A program made the translations under genes and the position numbers. Positions 33,266-45,930 of a DNA stretch of 64,000 nt are shown in pieces (the stretch's first letter is position 1; each line of letters opens with the position of its first letter). The notes beneath the pieces were generated by a model. The model was not told the origin of the DNA and ran no database searches. It saw only the letters and a list, made by a program, of their open reading frames with translations. Source of the DNA: Orobanche coerulescens (Eukaryota > Streptophyta > Magnoliopsida > Lamiales > Orobanchaceae); the NCBI GenBank assembly GCA_033398695.1, contig CM065801.1:102665170-102729169 (forward strand). The letters are read 5' to 3'.

Positions 33266-35555
33266 TGTAACACCCCAAACTAGGCGGATATTACAGTGCC
33301 GTAGATCCCCGACTGGGACCCACCAGGCAAATGAAAATGAATGAATTACACAAGATAAATGTAGTACCGAACCACATTATATTACCAAATACTCCGATGA
33401 GGTGTTTAAGTACAACACACCAGGACAATACCGAATACTAGTGTATTTTATGTGAAGATAAAATACACCACCCTGAATAAATAAACATTTCAAACGGAAT
33501 TTTGCAGCGGAAAAATACAAATGACTGAAATGACTGAAACTGACTGAAACAAATGAAAATGATTGGGGCCCCCTACTAGTATCACTGGGACTCGTCGCCG
33601 TCAACATGCTCTTCCCATGCCTTTGCCTTGCCGTGACCTGAAAACAAAATCCCCAACGGGCCGCCATACAGAACAACAATCCTCAAGGGTTGAAATTACA
33701 CAATCATGAATTAACTGAAGTTATGAAATATTCTTAATTATGAATTACGCTGAAGAGGAGTACCATAGTACGCCCGTAATGTTCTGTGCAAGTGTACAAC
33801 ACCCGTCCGTGTACCTAATTAGTCTCACGAGACAATATGACTCGTGTGCACGGTCTAATGTATCGGTGAACCCAATACAATAACCATCGTGTGCCCGACT
33901 AAAAATTCCACACAGACACACCCGGCCACGCAACCTGCACCCAGAAGGTCCCATGAACGAGACTGACCATAATGCACGACAATGAATAATTAATTAGACA
34001 AGGATAAAATGACTCACCGTTATGAAAGTAATAGTGACGTGATTGATAATCCAATGAAATAATTTGGAACCGTCGTTCCTCGTGAATGAAATTATTATTC
34101 GACAATTACAAATCTCAAAATGATTATAATTATGATGAATGAATTATGATTATGAACAATCAACAACGAAAGGAATGAGTATCCTTTTAACCGAGTAAGA
34201 TTTAACTTACACAACAACAATGAAGAATGTCCGTCCCACGAACAACGCCCTAACCAAGATACCGGTCGCCGAACAACCTTAATTCATTACAATTACCAAC
34301 AATCCGATTAATAACGAATTAAACACGAATAAAACGAACTCAAGACGTCGATACGATTAAACCAAGTTCATCGGGGCATTATATCGAACACTTTGAGGCC
34401 AACTTTGATTGTATACAACTAAACCTCAATAATATCAACTTCAAATCCCCAAGAAGTGTTTCAAATCAACAAAACATCTCCAATACGATCAATAATCCGT
34501 TATGATTATCCGAAAACGTGATCATAACAACAATAAGTCGAAAATCCCCAATTCCAATTCGATTTCCAAAGTGTTCTTGAATAATCCCTCAATAATCCAA
34601 TGAATCCTTATACAAACTCATAATCATATACATATCCCTTCATATATCATGATTATAACGTCCAAACATCCTATTTCAACACAAAATCGAAGTCCAAAGT
34701 GTTGAAGGAATTACCTCTTGATGATCCAAGTGCTTCAATCAAGAATATGCGTTAGATTGATTATCCGGGCTTCACGATCGAAAGGAGATGAAGAAAATCA
34801 AACACCCAAATGATTTGTGAAGGAAAAACCCTCCCTCAAGCCTTATCTCTCGGTTGAAGGTGAAGAAAATGCGAGAAAATGGGTGAAATGATGAAAAAAT
34901 GAATTTATAGGGGTTCGATCTGCGGACACGGCCCGTGTCGCACGGTGGCGGCGATTGGCCGACATGACTCGACCGTGTCCGGATTGACACGGTCGCGGCT
35001 GAGGGCCTTCCGAAGCGACCGCCCGACGGCGACTTCGGCATGACTCGGCCGTGTCCGGGACACGGTCGGGCGTGTCGGCGATCGTTCGAGCTTATCCGAA
35101 GAGTACGGCTCGGGCCGTGTCGGTCGACCCGGTCGAGCCTGGGCGGCAGAAACTTCAGCAGTTTCCGGACGAGTACGGCACGGGCCGTGTCGGACGACAC
35201 GGCCGAGTTCGGTCGGCGTGATCGCCAAAATCAAACGACCATAACTCTCTCGTCCGGACTCCGATTGACTCACCGTTTGAACCATTGGAAAGCTAACTCG
35301 ATGCTCTATAATATTGCAAAGATTTAGAATTTTTGGAGTTACCAAAAATTAATGGTGATCTAACAAAGTCGAACTCATATGAGGAAAGTTGAAACGATGA
35401 ACAATAACGATACTCAACTCGAAGTTTATACGAACGGTGAACACGGTGAATGAACATGATTGATGAATGATTATAATTGAGTGAAAATACACTGAGTGAC
35501 AATTACAGGTGATAATTACCGAATGAAAATGAATGAATTACAACCGGGTATTACA
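33266..35555 (-). repeat. Gypsy-C 3' LTR
   Basis: 2,290 bp, TGTAACACCCC...TATTACA. Minus-strand TATA box (TATAAATT) at 34902-34909, with GC-rich GACACGGCCCGTGTC-like motifs in the adjacent U3 at 34920-35215. Followed by the purine tract (minus strand CTCTTTTTAAGGGGAGTA) at 35556. Confidence 0.9.
34902..35220 (-). promoter_or_regulatory. Gypsy-C 3' LTR promoter: TATA box and GC-rich palindromes
   Basis: TATA box on the minus strand at 34902-34909. About 300 bases upstream of it (higher coordinates) carry repeated CGGCCGTGTCCGG, GACACGGTCG and CACGGGCCGTGTCGG motifs, many self-complementary. The equivalent block in the other LTR is 42353-42690. Confidence 0.62.
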
Positions 35556-35571
35556 TACTCCCCTTAAAAAG

Positions 35572-37556
35572 AGTTTCGTCCCGAAACTAAGGGTCAAACA
35601 ACTCGGGATAACTCTCCGCATAATCTCCTCGGTTTCCCAAGTGGCCTCTTCGACTCCATGTCCTGGACCACCGAATCTTGACCAAAGGAATCGACTTATT
35701 TCTCAAGCTGTTTGATTCGCCGCTCTAAAACTCGTATAGACGCTCCTCATATGATTGATCGTCGGCGATCTCGATTTCGTCGAACCGCAGATGTGACTCG
35801 GGTCGGCAACATACTTTCGCAATCGAGAGACATGAAACACATTATGAATTCGGCTCGGGGCGAGGTAAAGCCAATCGATAAGCTAACTCGCCTACTCGAT
35901 CCAAAATTTCAAACGGTCCAATGAATCTCGGACTCAACTTCCCCGTTTTCCGAAACGGAAAATACCTCGACTCGGGGATACCTTGACCAAGACGTGGTCA
36001 CCGTCTCGAACTCTAGTGGTCGGCACGATTATTCGCATATGATTTCGCCGACTCGAGCCGTCAACATACGACTCTTGATCAAAGCTACCTTCTCCCGGGC
36101 GGCTATAAGCATATCGGGTTCGGTGCCGATTGATTCGACAAGTCATCCCAACACAAGGGAGATCGACAACGACGACCGTACAAGGCCTCGTAAGGTGCCA
36201 TCTTAATGGAAGCATGCCAACTATTATTATACGTGAACTCGATCAATGGTAGTTGGGCTTCCCAATCGTCCTTCCAATCGAGGACGCATGCCCTCAACAT
36301 GTCCTCTAATGTCTGTATAGTCCTCTCTGATTGTCCGTCGGACTGAGGATGAAAGGCGATGCGAGATTGAGCCGAGTTCCGTAGCACGGTGGTGATTTCC
36401 AAAAATGAGATACAAATCGTCCGTCACGATCGGAAACGATACTCTTAGGAGTACCGTGCGGTCTTACTATCTCCTTGATGAATAATCGGGCGATCTCTCG
36501 GGACCCCACGTATCCTTGATCTCAAGGAAATGAGCTGATTTAGTTAAACGGTCCACAATCACCCAGATCGTATTCATGCCACGATGACTCGTCGGCAAAC
36601 TCGTGATGAAATCCATAGAAATGTCTTCCCACTTCCACTCTGGAATAGGGAGAGGTTTCAGCATACCCGCCGGCCCGATGTTCAATCTTGACTTGTTGGC
36701 AAGTTAAGCATCTCGAAACAAATTCGCGACTTCTCGCTTCATATTACTCCACCGGTAATTTTGTTTCAAGTTCTTATACATCTTGCTAGACCGGATGAAC
36801 GAGAATAAGGGTAGCATGAGCTTCTCTCAAAATCGAGTTTTTCAACTCGTCATTCGGCAACACGCACAACCGGTTCTTAAACCTCAAAAGTCCATCCTCG
36901 TGGACCACGAATCGAGGCTCTCCCCGAGCCACATCCTCACGAATGCGCAACAATGCCGGGTCTCGAACCCCGATTCTCCCGATTGCATCCTCAAGAGATG
37001 ATGAAATCTCTAACATACAAAGCTGTCCCTGAACTCGTTGAAGCGGACCTCGATCTCGGGTCTAAGGAATTCTGTTGGAGCTCCTTCGAATTGTTAAACG
37101 AGCAAGCATCCGCTCTGAATGGACTTACGACTCAAGGCGTCGGCGACAACGTTCGCCTTGCCGTGGTAAAGGATCTCAATATCATAATCCTTGATTAGTT
37201 CTAACCACCGCCTCTGTCGCATATTTAATTCCTTCGAGTAAATATATACTTTAAACTTTTATGATCGGTGAATATCGACAAGTGACGCCATAAAGGTAAT
37301 GACGCCAAATCTTCAAAGCGAACACCACTACGCTAGCTCAAGGTCGTGTGTCGGATAATTAACCTCGTAAGGTCTCAAGCCGTGAAGCATAGGCAATAAC
37401 CTTCCCGTTCGCATGAGTACACATCCGAGACCCTGTCCGACGCATCACTATAAACCACAAATCCCTCCGTCCCTGCGGCAAGGAAAGTACAGTGCGACAT
37501 TAACCGGCTCTTGAGTTCTTCAAAACTCACGACACGCGTCGGACCACGTGTATTTC
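35572..37556 (-). pseudogene. Gypsy-C RNase H, integrase and C-terminal region, frame broken
   Basis: RNase H homology near 37200-37500 is badly broken. The integrase zinc-finger region (LREAHATLILVHP) is near 36790 and the core [24 protein letters not shown] is at 36670-36600. [23 protein letters not shown] is near 36560-36490 and [12 protein letters not shown] near 36430. [20 protein letters not shown] lies at 36350-36300, YNNSWHASIKMAPYEALYGRRC at 36230-36160 and VLVKVSPSRGIFRFGKRGS at 35990-35935. The last 360 bases should hold the chromodomain but show no clear open frame. Consecutive pieces sit in different frames, each offset by one or two bases. Confidence 0.8.
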
Positions 37557-38504
37557 TTATCCTTCCGCAAAAGGTTCGTCAATGGTTGAGCAATTTTGGA
37601 AAATCCTTCCACAAACCTCCGATAATAACCGGCTAATCCGAAAGCTTGGTTCCTTAACATTCTTCGGAGGTAACCAATTCTGGATAGCCTCCGTCTTCTG
37701 AAGATCAACACGCACTCCATCTGATGAAATTACATGTCCGAGAAACGTCACTTCGGACATCCAGAACTCACATTTGGAAAACTTCCCATAAAGTTGTTCT
37801 CGTCTCAACACGTCGAGCACTTGATGAAGGTAAAACTCGTGTTCCTCTCGGTCACGAGAATAAATCAAAATGTCATCGATGAAGACAACAACAAACCGAT
37901 CCAGAAAGTCGATGAAGACCCGATTCATTAACTCCATGAATACCGCAGGTGCATTAGTCAATCCGAACGGCATAACCACAAACTCATAATGACCATAACG
38001 TATTCGAAACGCCGTCCTAGCGATATCCGACTCTCGAATCCGCAACTGATGATATCCAGATCTTAAGTCGATCTTGGAAAATACTGAAGCTCCCTGAAGT
38101 TGATCCAAAAGGTCATCGATACGGGGTAAGGGATACTTATTCTTGATTGTCACCTTATTCAACTCCCGATAATCGATACACAAGCGAAAAGAACCATCCT
38201 TCTTTTTGACGAACAGCACTGGTGCTCCCCACGGGGACGCACTCGGTCGGATATAACCTTTCTCGAACAATTCCTCAAGTTGACTCTTCAACTCTCGCAT
38301 TTCGGTCGGGGCCATTCGGTACGGTGCCTTCGATATCGGGGACGTGCCGGGCTCCAACTCAATCGTGAATTCCACATCTCCTTGTGGAGGCAAGCCAGGT
38401 AACTCGTCTGGAAAAACGTCGGCATATTCCCTTACTACCGGAATATCCGACAACATTATCGATGATTCCTCGTTTTGGTCATATAGCACCAATAACCGAC
38501 ACAT
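37557..38504 (-). pseudogene. Gypsy-C reverse transcriptase core, open for 315 codons
   Basis: Longest intact piece of Gypsy-C. It begins with the linker ([14 protein letters not shown]), then [16 protein letters not shown] near 38310, [20 protein letters not shown] near 38180 and [14 protein letters not shown] near 38070. [18 protein letters not shown] lies near 37960 and the catalytic FIDDILIYS near 37870. [16 protein letters not shown] follows before frame is lost near 37700. All catalytic residues visible are present. The surrounding frame breaks make the whole gene a pseudogene as written. Confidence 0.88.
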
Positions 38505-40229
38505 CCTCGATCGAGTAATCGCACCGCTTTCATCAAATTAATGACCTTACGAGCAGTAGGATTACCTCCTGAAATACACATTCAACCCCATAAATGCGAA
38601 ATGATAGTAATCATACGCTTACGGACACTAATGATGGCATCATGACGATCCATCCAATCAATACCCAAGATGACGTCGTCTCTCGGCAAATCTACGACGA
38701 TAAGGTTCGGCCGCCATACGACCATGGCCGAATAGGACAATCCACGAATCTCACGATTGCCGATGATTCGTCTACCATCGATAGACCAATGACATAAGGC
38801 TCACAACTAGTAGCACTACCTGCACGTAGTCTACTCAAACATGATTGAAATGAATGAATGCGATGCACCAAGATCAAAAAGGGTACACACAGGTTGAGAT
38901 AGAATATCGAGTGTACACGAGATCATTTGGGCCTCGGGATCATCGGTCTTCTTCATCTCATAAATCCGGGTTTGCTAGTCCCAGACCTGACGCTCCTGTC
39001 ACGACCATAGGCTCCACCTTTAGTCGCTCCCGCTGCTTTAAACGACGCTGATTGAGTGGCCTGATTACGAACGGCCGACTGTTTCGGGCCCGAGATGACG
39101 CCTGAGTAGGTTTGGAGTCCCTACGGCAAAAACGGGCCTTATGCCCAGCAATCCCACAATTATGACACGTGATCGTCTGTCTCGGACACTTGGTACTGAG
39201 GTGACCAAGTTCCCCACAGTTATAACAGGTGATGGCCGAACTGGCCGCTCGAGACTGTGATTCCGCAGGTTTAGACGACACAGGAGGTCGTTCAGAAAAA
39301 GCGGAGCCCGCACGGGGTTTCTTGAAAGTTGTCTGACCGCCTTCAGACTGATTTCGATTCTTCGATTTCTTGCTAGCAGACGAAGGTTGCTGCTTAGCAA
39401 TCTCTTTAGCAGTAAGCTCATAGGTGAGAGCTTTCTCGATGAATTCGGCCAACGAGGTGCAATTATGATTAAGTAACTGAAGTCTCATACGGGGTTTCAG
39501 CCTCTTCTTTGAAATACTTGATCTTGTCCGCTTCGAGTGAATGATAGATGAGGCGAACGGAAGAAGTTCTGAAATTTTTCGGCAATGGCGAACATCATTA
39601 TCCGCCGAAAGGTCGGGAGTGAGTAAGACCGACAACTTGGCCTCCCGAGTGGGGCCGGATAGTACCTCTCCATCATGAGAGTCTTGAATCGATCCCAAGT
39701 ACAAGATCCTTCGGTGGGCTTCAACGATAACCACCAAGAATGTGCGCTCTTACCCGGGTAGTAAGTCGCAATGAAACTTTGTGTCCTTCGGACACTCCAC
39801 CATAGCAAACAACTTCGAAATGTTCGAGCCAATGAATAATATCTGCGGCTCGACGAGCCCTCGAAAGTCGGTGGCCTCGCGAGAGATGTCGCCGATGATA
39901 TTGCTCACATTCCTCTCTTGCCTCGGAGGTGGCGGCGAGGAGCCCGTTGATTTTGAGTAGTGGAGTTATGCATCGTCTCCATTAGTTGTGTCATCCGAGT
40001 CATCCGGGCCATCATGCCCCGCATAAAGGCGAGTGGATCGATCCGAACACCTTCGACCGAGCGGTGTCCCTAGTACGACTCACGATAGAGAATGATCACG
40101 TCCTGTGTGAATGAGTAGCGGCGTCGCTACTAGATGAATTAGCATTATTTCTCGCATTTGCACGTGTATTCGCACGAGTTCTCGGATTCCGCCCGCTCCA
40201 CGGCCTCGTCCTCCTCGTCCTCTCGCCAT
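38505..40229 (-). pseudogene. Gypsy-C gag and protease, frame broken
   Basis: An ATG at 40229 opens MARGRGGRGRG, like the Gypsy-A and -B gag start. Capsid pieces are SAHSWWLSLKPTEGS near 39750 and AEFIEKALTYELTAKEIA near 39420. Two knuckles, CYNCGELGHLSTKC and CHNCGIAGHKARFC, lie at 39225-39120 in one open stretch (39737 to 38958). Protease near 38860 reads FDLGASHSFIS, so the catalytic Asp is kept but the following Ser is Leu. Between 39500 and 40200 the frame changes repeatedly, in the same stretch where CTG/CAG trinucleotides are scarce. Confidence 0.82.
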
Positions 40230-40714
40230 CTCTTTCCATCTCAAGTAGGAAAGTCACATGATGATTATATTTCCCGCATGAATATCATGTTATGATTATA
40301 TTATGAAATGATGAAAATGAGCATACACGCTCCAATACAATGATTACATGAATGATTAAGCGACGTGACATGATTATCTCGATGAAGTTCTTGAAATGAT
40401 TATCTTGAATGAGTTAACAAGATTAATGATTTGATCTTTCAAATCAACAATCAATAATGAAATGAATTGAGTGATTAATGAGTCAACTCGACCGTTCGAT
40501 CAAAGTGACAATGATGATTGAGGATTGTTAATCGATGAATTATGAATGAATGATTAATGCCGTAAATTATACCATGGCATTAGAAATCTTCTGATTCTTG
40601 GTCCGATTGGCTCGGCATTTGCACAGTCACACGTGACGCGAAAGTCCGATGATACTAGTCCGATGACGATGATTTCAAACGAGACATGACTTGGAGGGTA
40701 GTATTCAAAACCAC

Positions 40715-40726
40715 GCTCCGATACCA
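40715..40726 (-). other. Gypsy-C primer-binding site
   Basis: Minus-strand TGGTATCGGAGC, three bases from the 5' LTR edge at 40730. Confidence 0.86.
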
Positions 40727-40729
40727 ACT

Positions 40730-43027
40730 CGTAACACCCCAAACTAGGCGGATATTACGGTCGTAGAGATCCCATCGGGACCCACTGTGCAAATGAAAAT
40801 GAATGAATTACACAAGATAAATGTAGTACCGAACCACATTATATTACCAAATACTCCGATGAGGAGTTTAAGTACAACACACCAGACAATACGAATACTA
40901 GTGTATTTTATGTGAAGATAAAATACACCACTCGAATAAATAAACATTTCAAACGGAATTTTGCAAATGGAAAAATACAAATGATAAAATGATCAAACCG
41001 ATCAAACAAATGAAAATGATTGGGGCCCCTACTAGTATCACTCGGGACTCGCCGTCAACATGCTCTTCCCATGCCTTTGCCTTGCCGTGACACGAAAACA
41101 AAATCCCCAACGGGGTCGATTTACGTAACAACAATCCTCAAGGGTTGAAATTACACAATCATGAATTAATCAAGTTATGAAATATTCTTAATTATGAATT
41201 ACGTCAAGAGGAGTACCATAGTACGCCCGTAATGTTCTCGTGCAAGTGTACAACACCCGTCCGTGTACCTAATTAGTCTCACGAGACAATATGACTCGTG
41301 TGCGGTCTAATGTATCGGTGAACCCAATACAATAACCATCGTGTGCCCGACTAAAAATTCCACACAGACACACCCGCCACGCAATATGAACCCGAAGGTC
41401 ACATGAACGAGAATGACCATAATGAACGTCAATGAATAATTAATTAGACAAGGATAAAATGACTCACCGTTATGAAAGTAATAGTGGCGTGATTGATAAT
41501 CCAATGAAATGATTTGGAACCGCTGCTCTCGTGAATGAAATTATTATTCGACAATTACAAATCTCAAAATGATTATAATTATGATGAATGAATTATGATT
41601 ATGAACAATCAACAACGAAAGGAATGAGTATCCTTTTAACCGAGTAAGATTTAACTTACACAACAACAATGAAGAATGTCCGTCCACGAACAACGACCTA
41701 ACCAAGATACCGGTCGCCGAACAACCTTAATTCATTACAATTACCAACAATCCGATTAATAACGAATTAAACACGAATAAAACGAACTCAAGACGTCGAT
41801 ACGATTAAACCAAGTTCATCGGGGCATTATATCGAACACTTTGAGGCCAACTTTGATTGTATACAACTAAACCTCAATAATATCAACTTCAAATCCCCAA
41901 GAAGTGTTTCAAATCAACAAAACATCTCCAATACGATCAATAATCCGTTATGATTATCCGAAAACGTGATCATAACAACAATAAGTCGAAAATCCCCAAT
42001 TCCAATTCGATTTCCAAAGTGTTCTTGAATAATCCCTCAATAATCCAATGAATCCTTATACAAACTCATAATCATATACATATCCCTTCATATATCATGA
42101 TTATAACGTCCAAAACATCCTATTTCAACACAAAATCGAAGTCCAAAGTGTTGAAGGAATTACCTCTTGATGATCCAAGTGCTTCAATCCGAAGAATATG
42201 CGTTAGATTGATTATCCGGGCTTCACGATCGAAAGGAGATGAAGAAAATCAAACACCCAAATGATTTGTGAAGGAAAAACCCTCCCTCAAGCCTTATCTC
42301 TCGGTTGAAGGTGAAGAAAATGCAGAAAATGGGCTGAAATGATGAAAAAATGAATTTATAGGGGTTGGCTGCCGGACACGGCCGTGCCGATCGGCTCGTT
42401 CGTGTCGCACGGCTGGCCGACGATTGGCCGACATGACTCGGCCGTGTCCGGATTGACACGGTCGCGTGGCTGAGCCTTCGAAAGCGACCCGCCCGGCAAT
42501 GACTTCGGCATGACTCGGCCGTGTCACGGGACACGGTCGGGCGTGTCGGCGATCGTTCGAGCTTATCCGGAAGAGTACGGCTCGGGCCTTTTCGGACGAC
42601 ACGGGCGAGCACAGTCGGCGTAAACTCTGCATTTTCGGGAAATGCAGCACGGGCCGTGTCGGACGACACGGCGAGTTCGGTCGGCGGTGATCGCCAAAAT
42701 CAAACGCGACCATAACTCTCTCGTCCGGACTCCGATTGACTCACCGTTTGAACCATTGGAAAGCTAACTCGATGCTCTATAATATTGCAAAGATTTAGAA
42801 TTTTTGGAGTTACCAAAAATTAATGGTGATCTAACAAAGTCGAACTCATATGAGGAAAGTTGAAACGATGAACAATAACGATACTCAACTCGAAGTTTAT
42901 ACGAACGGTGAACACGGTGAATGAACATGATTGATGAATGATTATAATTGAGTGAAAATACACTGAGTGACAATTACAGACTGATAATTACTGAATGAAA
43001 ATGAATGAATTACAACCGGGTATTACA
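40730..43027 (-). repeat. Gypsy-C 5' LTR
   Basis: About 2,298 bp, collinear with 33266-35555. The terminal base at 40730 is C where the other LTR has T. TATA box on the minus strand at 42353-42360, GC-rich palindromes 42370-42690. The first 690 bases differ from the other LTR mainly at CTG/CAG sites. Confidence 0.9.
42353..42690 (-). promoter_or_regulatory. Gypsy-C 5' LTR promoter: TATA box and GC-rich palindromes
   Basis: TATAAATT on the minus strand at 42353-42360 with upstream repeats of CGGCCGTGTC and GACACGG. It is expected to start the genomic RNA of Gypsy-C toward lower coordinates. Confidence 0.62.
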
Positions 43028-43690
43028 TCCACCAGGCGAACATGACTAAAACACAACAAACTGGCAAAAAGGGAAATCTCATTCCCTATGATAACCGACA
43101 TAGTATTCCGATATGGAATTTCAACGACAAGAATGGGCCTACATGGCCAAAATAAAAATACAACAACATCCACAAGCCTCGCTCGGATAAAACAACAAAG
43201 ACAATAACTGACGAATGGAGTACTCCAAACTATCTAACCGACATGAACACCGGAACATCTCGAACTAGTATCGCTCGAATGCCTCGTCGCCATCATCATG
43301 CCCCTATGTCTCAACTCTCTCCTCTCAAGCACCTAAAACATGAAAACATGTTCCGCCCCCATGGGTCATTCATCCAGATAATGAATATCAAATACATATA
43401 CAACATGATATGTATCCAAAAGCAAAATAAACGATACAACAATGATAATACGAGATGCTCACAAACCAACGTAAGAATCGAGCATTCGTGAAACACTATG
43501 CCCACGACATACGATCAATACATGCTCAACAGGTTAGAACACAAGTGCCCAACGGAGAATCATCAATATAGGACACTACAATGAATCACCCGAAGGTAAA
43601 CCCAAACCAGAGTTGAAATAATTACGAATCACAATGCCTGAAGGCTCCAACGGAAACACCAAAACATCACAATTGCCTAAAAGCCCTCAG
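43028..43690 (-). other. LTR-D distal part, no gene
   Basis: Non-coding part of LTR-D (U5 side on the minus strand) between the Gypsy-C insertion and the repeat arrays. No open frame with recognisable homology and no terminator motif that I can support. Confidence 0.6.
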
Positions 43691-43800
43691 CCGAAGCTGC
43701 CAAAATATCACAATGGTCTGAAAACCACTAAGTCGAAGCTGCCAAAATATCACAATGGTTAGAAAACCACTCATCCGAAGCTGCCAATCATCACAATGGC
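43691..43800. repeat. 42-bp tandem repeat, ~2.5 units, in LTR-D
   Basis: CGAAGCTGCCAAAATATCAC recurs at 43692, 43734 and 43776 with spacing of 42 bases. The third unit is shortened. Confidence 0.85.
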
Positions 43801-45930
43801 CCGAAGCCAAAACAACCCGAAACTGTATCACATGAGGGCCGAAGCCACGGCACGAATCCGTATCCCAATGAGGGCCGTAGCGACGGCACGAAGCCGTATC
43901 ACAATGAGGGCCGAAACCACAGCACGAAGCCGTATCACAATGAGGGTTGAAGCCACGACACGAAGCTGTATCACAATGAGGGCCGAAGCCACAACACGAA
44001 GCCGTATCACAATGAGGGCTGAAGCCATATTCACAGTGAGGGCCGAAGCCACGACACGAAGCCGTATCACAATGAGGTCATCCAATGACCGTGACCTGCT
44101 GAATTGCAGGTGCTGGGAAACCAACCGCGAAGGTTCAAGCCCCAGACTTACCCATAATGAGATCACCCAGTGACCGTGACCTACTGAACTGTAGGTGTTG
44201 GGAAACCAACCGCGAAGGTTCAAGCCCCAAACTTACCCATCGAGCACTAGCCGAGACTAGCCTCCAACACCATTAATCACAAACGGCAATGATCCCAAGA
44301 TTACCGAATTCACAAGAATAATACGGTGTTGCCTTGAGTCGGCCAACACGACAACAATAACTCACGAATGGGCACCATCCTCGGTGGTCCCAATTCAAAT
44401 ACCTCGATTGTCTTAGAACGACCAATCGATAATAACGATACCACTGATGGGAAATGTCTTCGACAGTCCCAATTCAATGTATCGATTACCTTAAAATGGT
44501 CAATCGATAACAACGATACAATGGATGGGAAATGTCTTCGACAGTCCCAATTCAATACATCAATTACCTTTGAACGGCCAATCGATAACAGCAATACAAC
44601 GGATGGGAAATGTCTTCGACAGTCCCAATTCAATAAATTGAATACCTTAGAACGGTCAATCGATAAACAACGATACAATTAGAACAGATGTCCCGGTGCC
44701 TTTAATCGACCACCAGGAACAGAGATGATAATCAAATACATCAATGCCTTCAATCGGCCAATACAACATCAACAGAAAAACACCGACTTCAATAGCAATG
44801 GCCCGAAGCCAAAACAACCCGCTGTATCACATGAGGGTCGAAGCCACGGCACGAAGCCGTATCACAATGAGGGCCGAAGCCACAGCACGAAGACGTATCA
44901 CAATGAGGGACGAAGCCACGGCATGAAGCAGTATCACAATGAGGGCCGAAGCCACGGCACGAAGCCGTATCACAATGAGGGACGAAGCCACGGTACGAAG
45001 CCGTATCACAATGAGTGCCGAAGCCATATCAGAATGAGGGCCGAAGCCACGGCACGAATCCGTATCACAACGAGGGTCGAATCTACGGCTCAAAGCAATA
45101 TCATAATGAGGGCCGAAGCCACGGCATGAGGCCATATCACAATGAGGTCATCCAATGATCGTGACCTGCTGAATTGCAGGTGCTGGGAAACGAACCGTGA
45201 AGGTTCAAGCCCCAGACTTACCCATAATGAGATCACCTAGTGACCATGACGTACTAAACTGTAGGTGTTGCGAAACCAACCGCGAAGGTTCAAGCCCCAA
45301 ACTTACCCATTGAGCACTAGCCGAGACTAGCCTCCAACACCATTAATCACAAACGGCAACGATCCCAAGATTACCGAATTCACAAGAATAATAGGGTGCT
45401 GCCTTGAGTCGGCTAACACGACAACAATAACTCATGGATGGGCATCGTCCTCGGCAGTCCGAATTCAAATACCTTGACTCCCTTGGAATCGCCAATCGAT
45501 CACAATGACTCAACGGATGGGAACTATCCTCGACAGTCCCAATTCAATACCTCGATTGTCATAGAACGACTAATCGATAACAACGATACCACTGATGGGA
45601 AATGTCTTCGGCAATCCCAATTCAATGCATCGATTACCTTAAAACGGCCAATCGATAACAATGATACAACGGATGGGAAATGTCTTCGACAGTCCCAATT
45701 CAATACATCGATTACCTTAGAACGGTCAATCGATAACAACGATACAATGGATGGGAAATGTCTTCGACAGTCCTAATTCAATACATTGATTACCATAGAA
45801 CAGTCAATCGATAAACAACGATACAATTAAAATAGATGTCCCAGTACCTTTAATCGACCACCAGGAACAGAGATGATAAAAAAATACATTAATGCCTTGA
45901 ATCGGCCAATACAACATCAACAGAAAAACA
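43795..45930. repeat. Higher-order tandem duplication (~1.0-1.15 kb unit x2) in LTR-D
   Basis: A unit starting AATGGCCCGAAGCC at 43795 is repeated at 44797. Each unit contains an array of 36-bp repeats (GCCGAAGCCACGGCACGAAG type; 43833-44080 and 44830-45150) and an array of 78-bp repeats (GGGAAATGTCTTCGACAGTC type at 44449, 44527 and 44605, and again 45530-45780). The second unit is about 147 bp longer, matching extra 78-bp copies. Because 36 and 78 are multiples of three, long chance reading frames arise on both strands; I do not call these genes. Confidence 0.85.

Larger units (their letters stand above)
33266..43027 (-). mobile_element. Gypsy-C: full-length chromovirus-type Gypsy element
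   Basis: 9,762 bp with both LTRs (33266-35555 and 40730-43027), primer-binding site 40715-40726, polypurine tract 35556-35571 and target duplication TCCAC at 33261-33265 and 43028-43032. Gag, protease, RT, RNase H, integrase and the integrase C-terminus lie in order on the minus strand. LTR copies are almost identical over long stretches (for example 34100-34900 against 41550-42330), which suggests a young insertion, yet coding frames outside RT are broken by many 1-2-base differences. Confidence 0.9.

Noticed and set aside
34772..35345. Overlapping minus and plus frames in the Gypsy-C LTR (also 42223-42715)
   Set aside because: GC-rich palindromic repeats lower stop-codon frequency; no domain is recognisable and the region is LTR U3.
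43833..44080. Regular 36-bp repeats resembling a CRISPR array
   Set aside because: Repeats are directly adjacent with no unique spacers, in a plant LTR.
43796..45135. Long open frames on both strands with MRAEATARSRIT-like or NEGRSHGTKPYH-like repeats
   Set aside because: They are translations of 36-bp tandem repeats whose length is a multiple of three, open on both strands, inside a non-coding LTR.
44310..45776. Open frames on both strands over the 78-bp repeats
   Set aside because: Same cause: repeat length divisible by three, no homology, both strands open.
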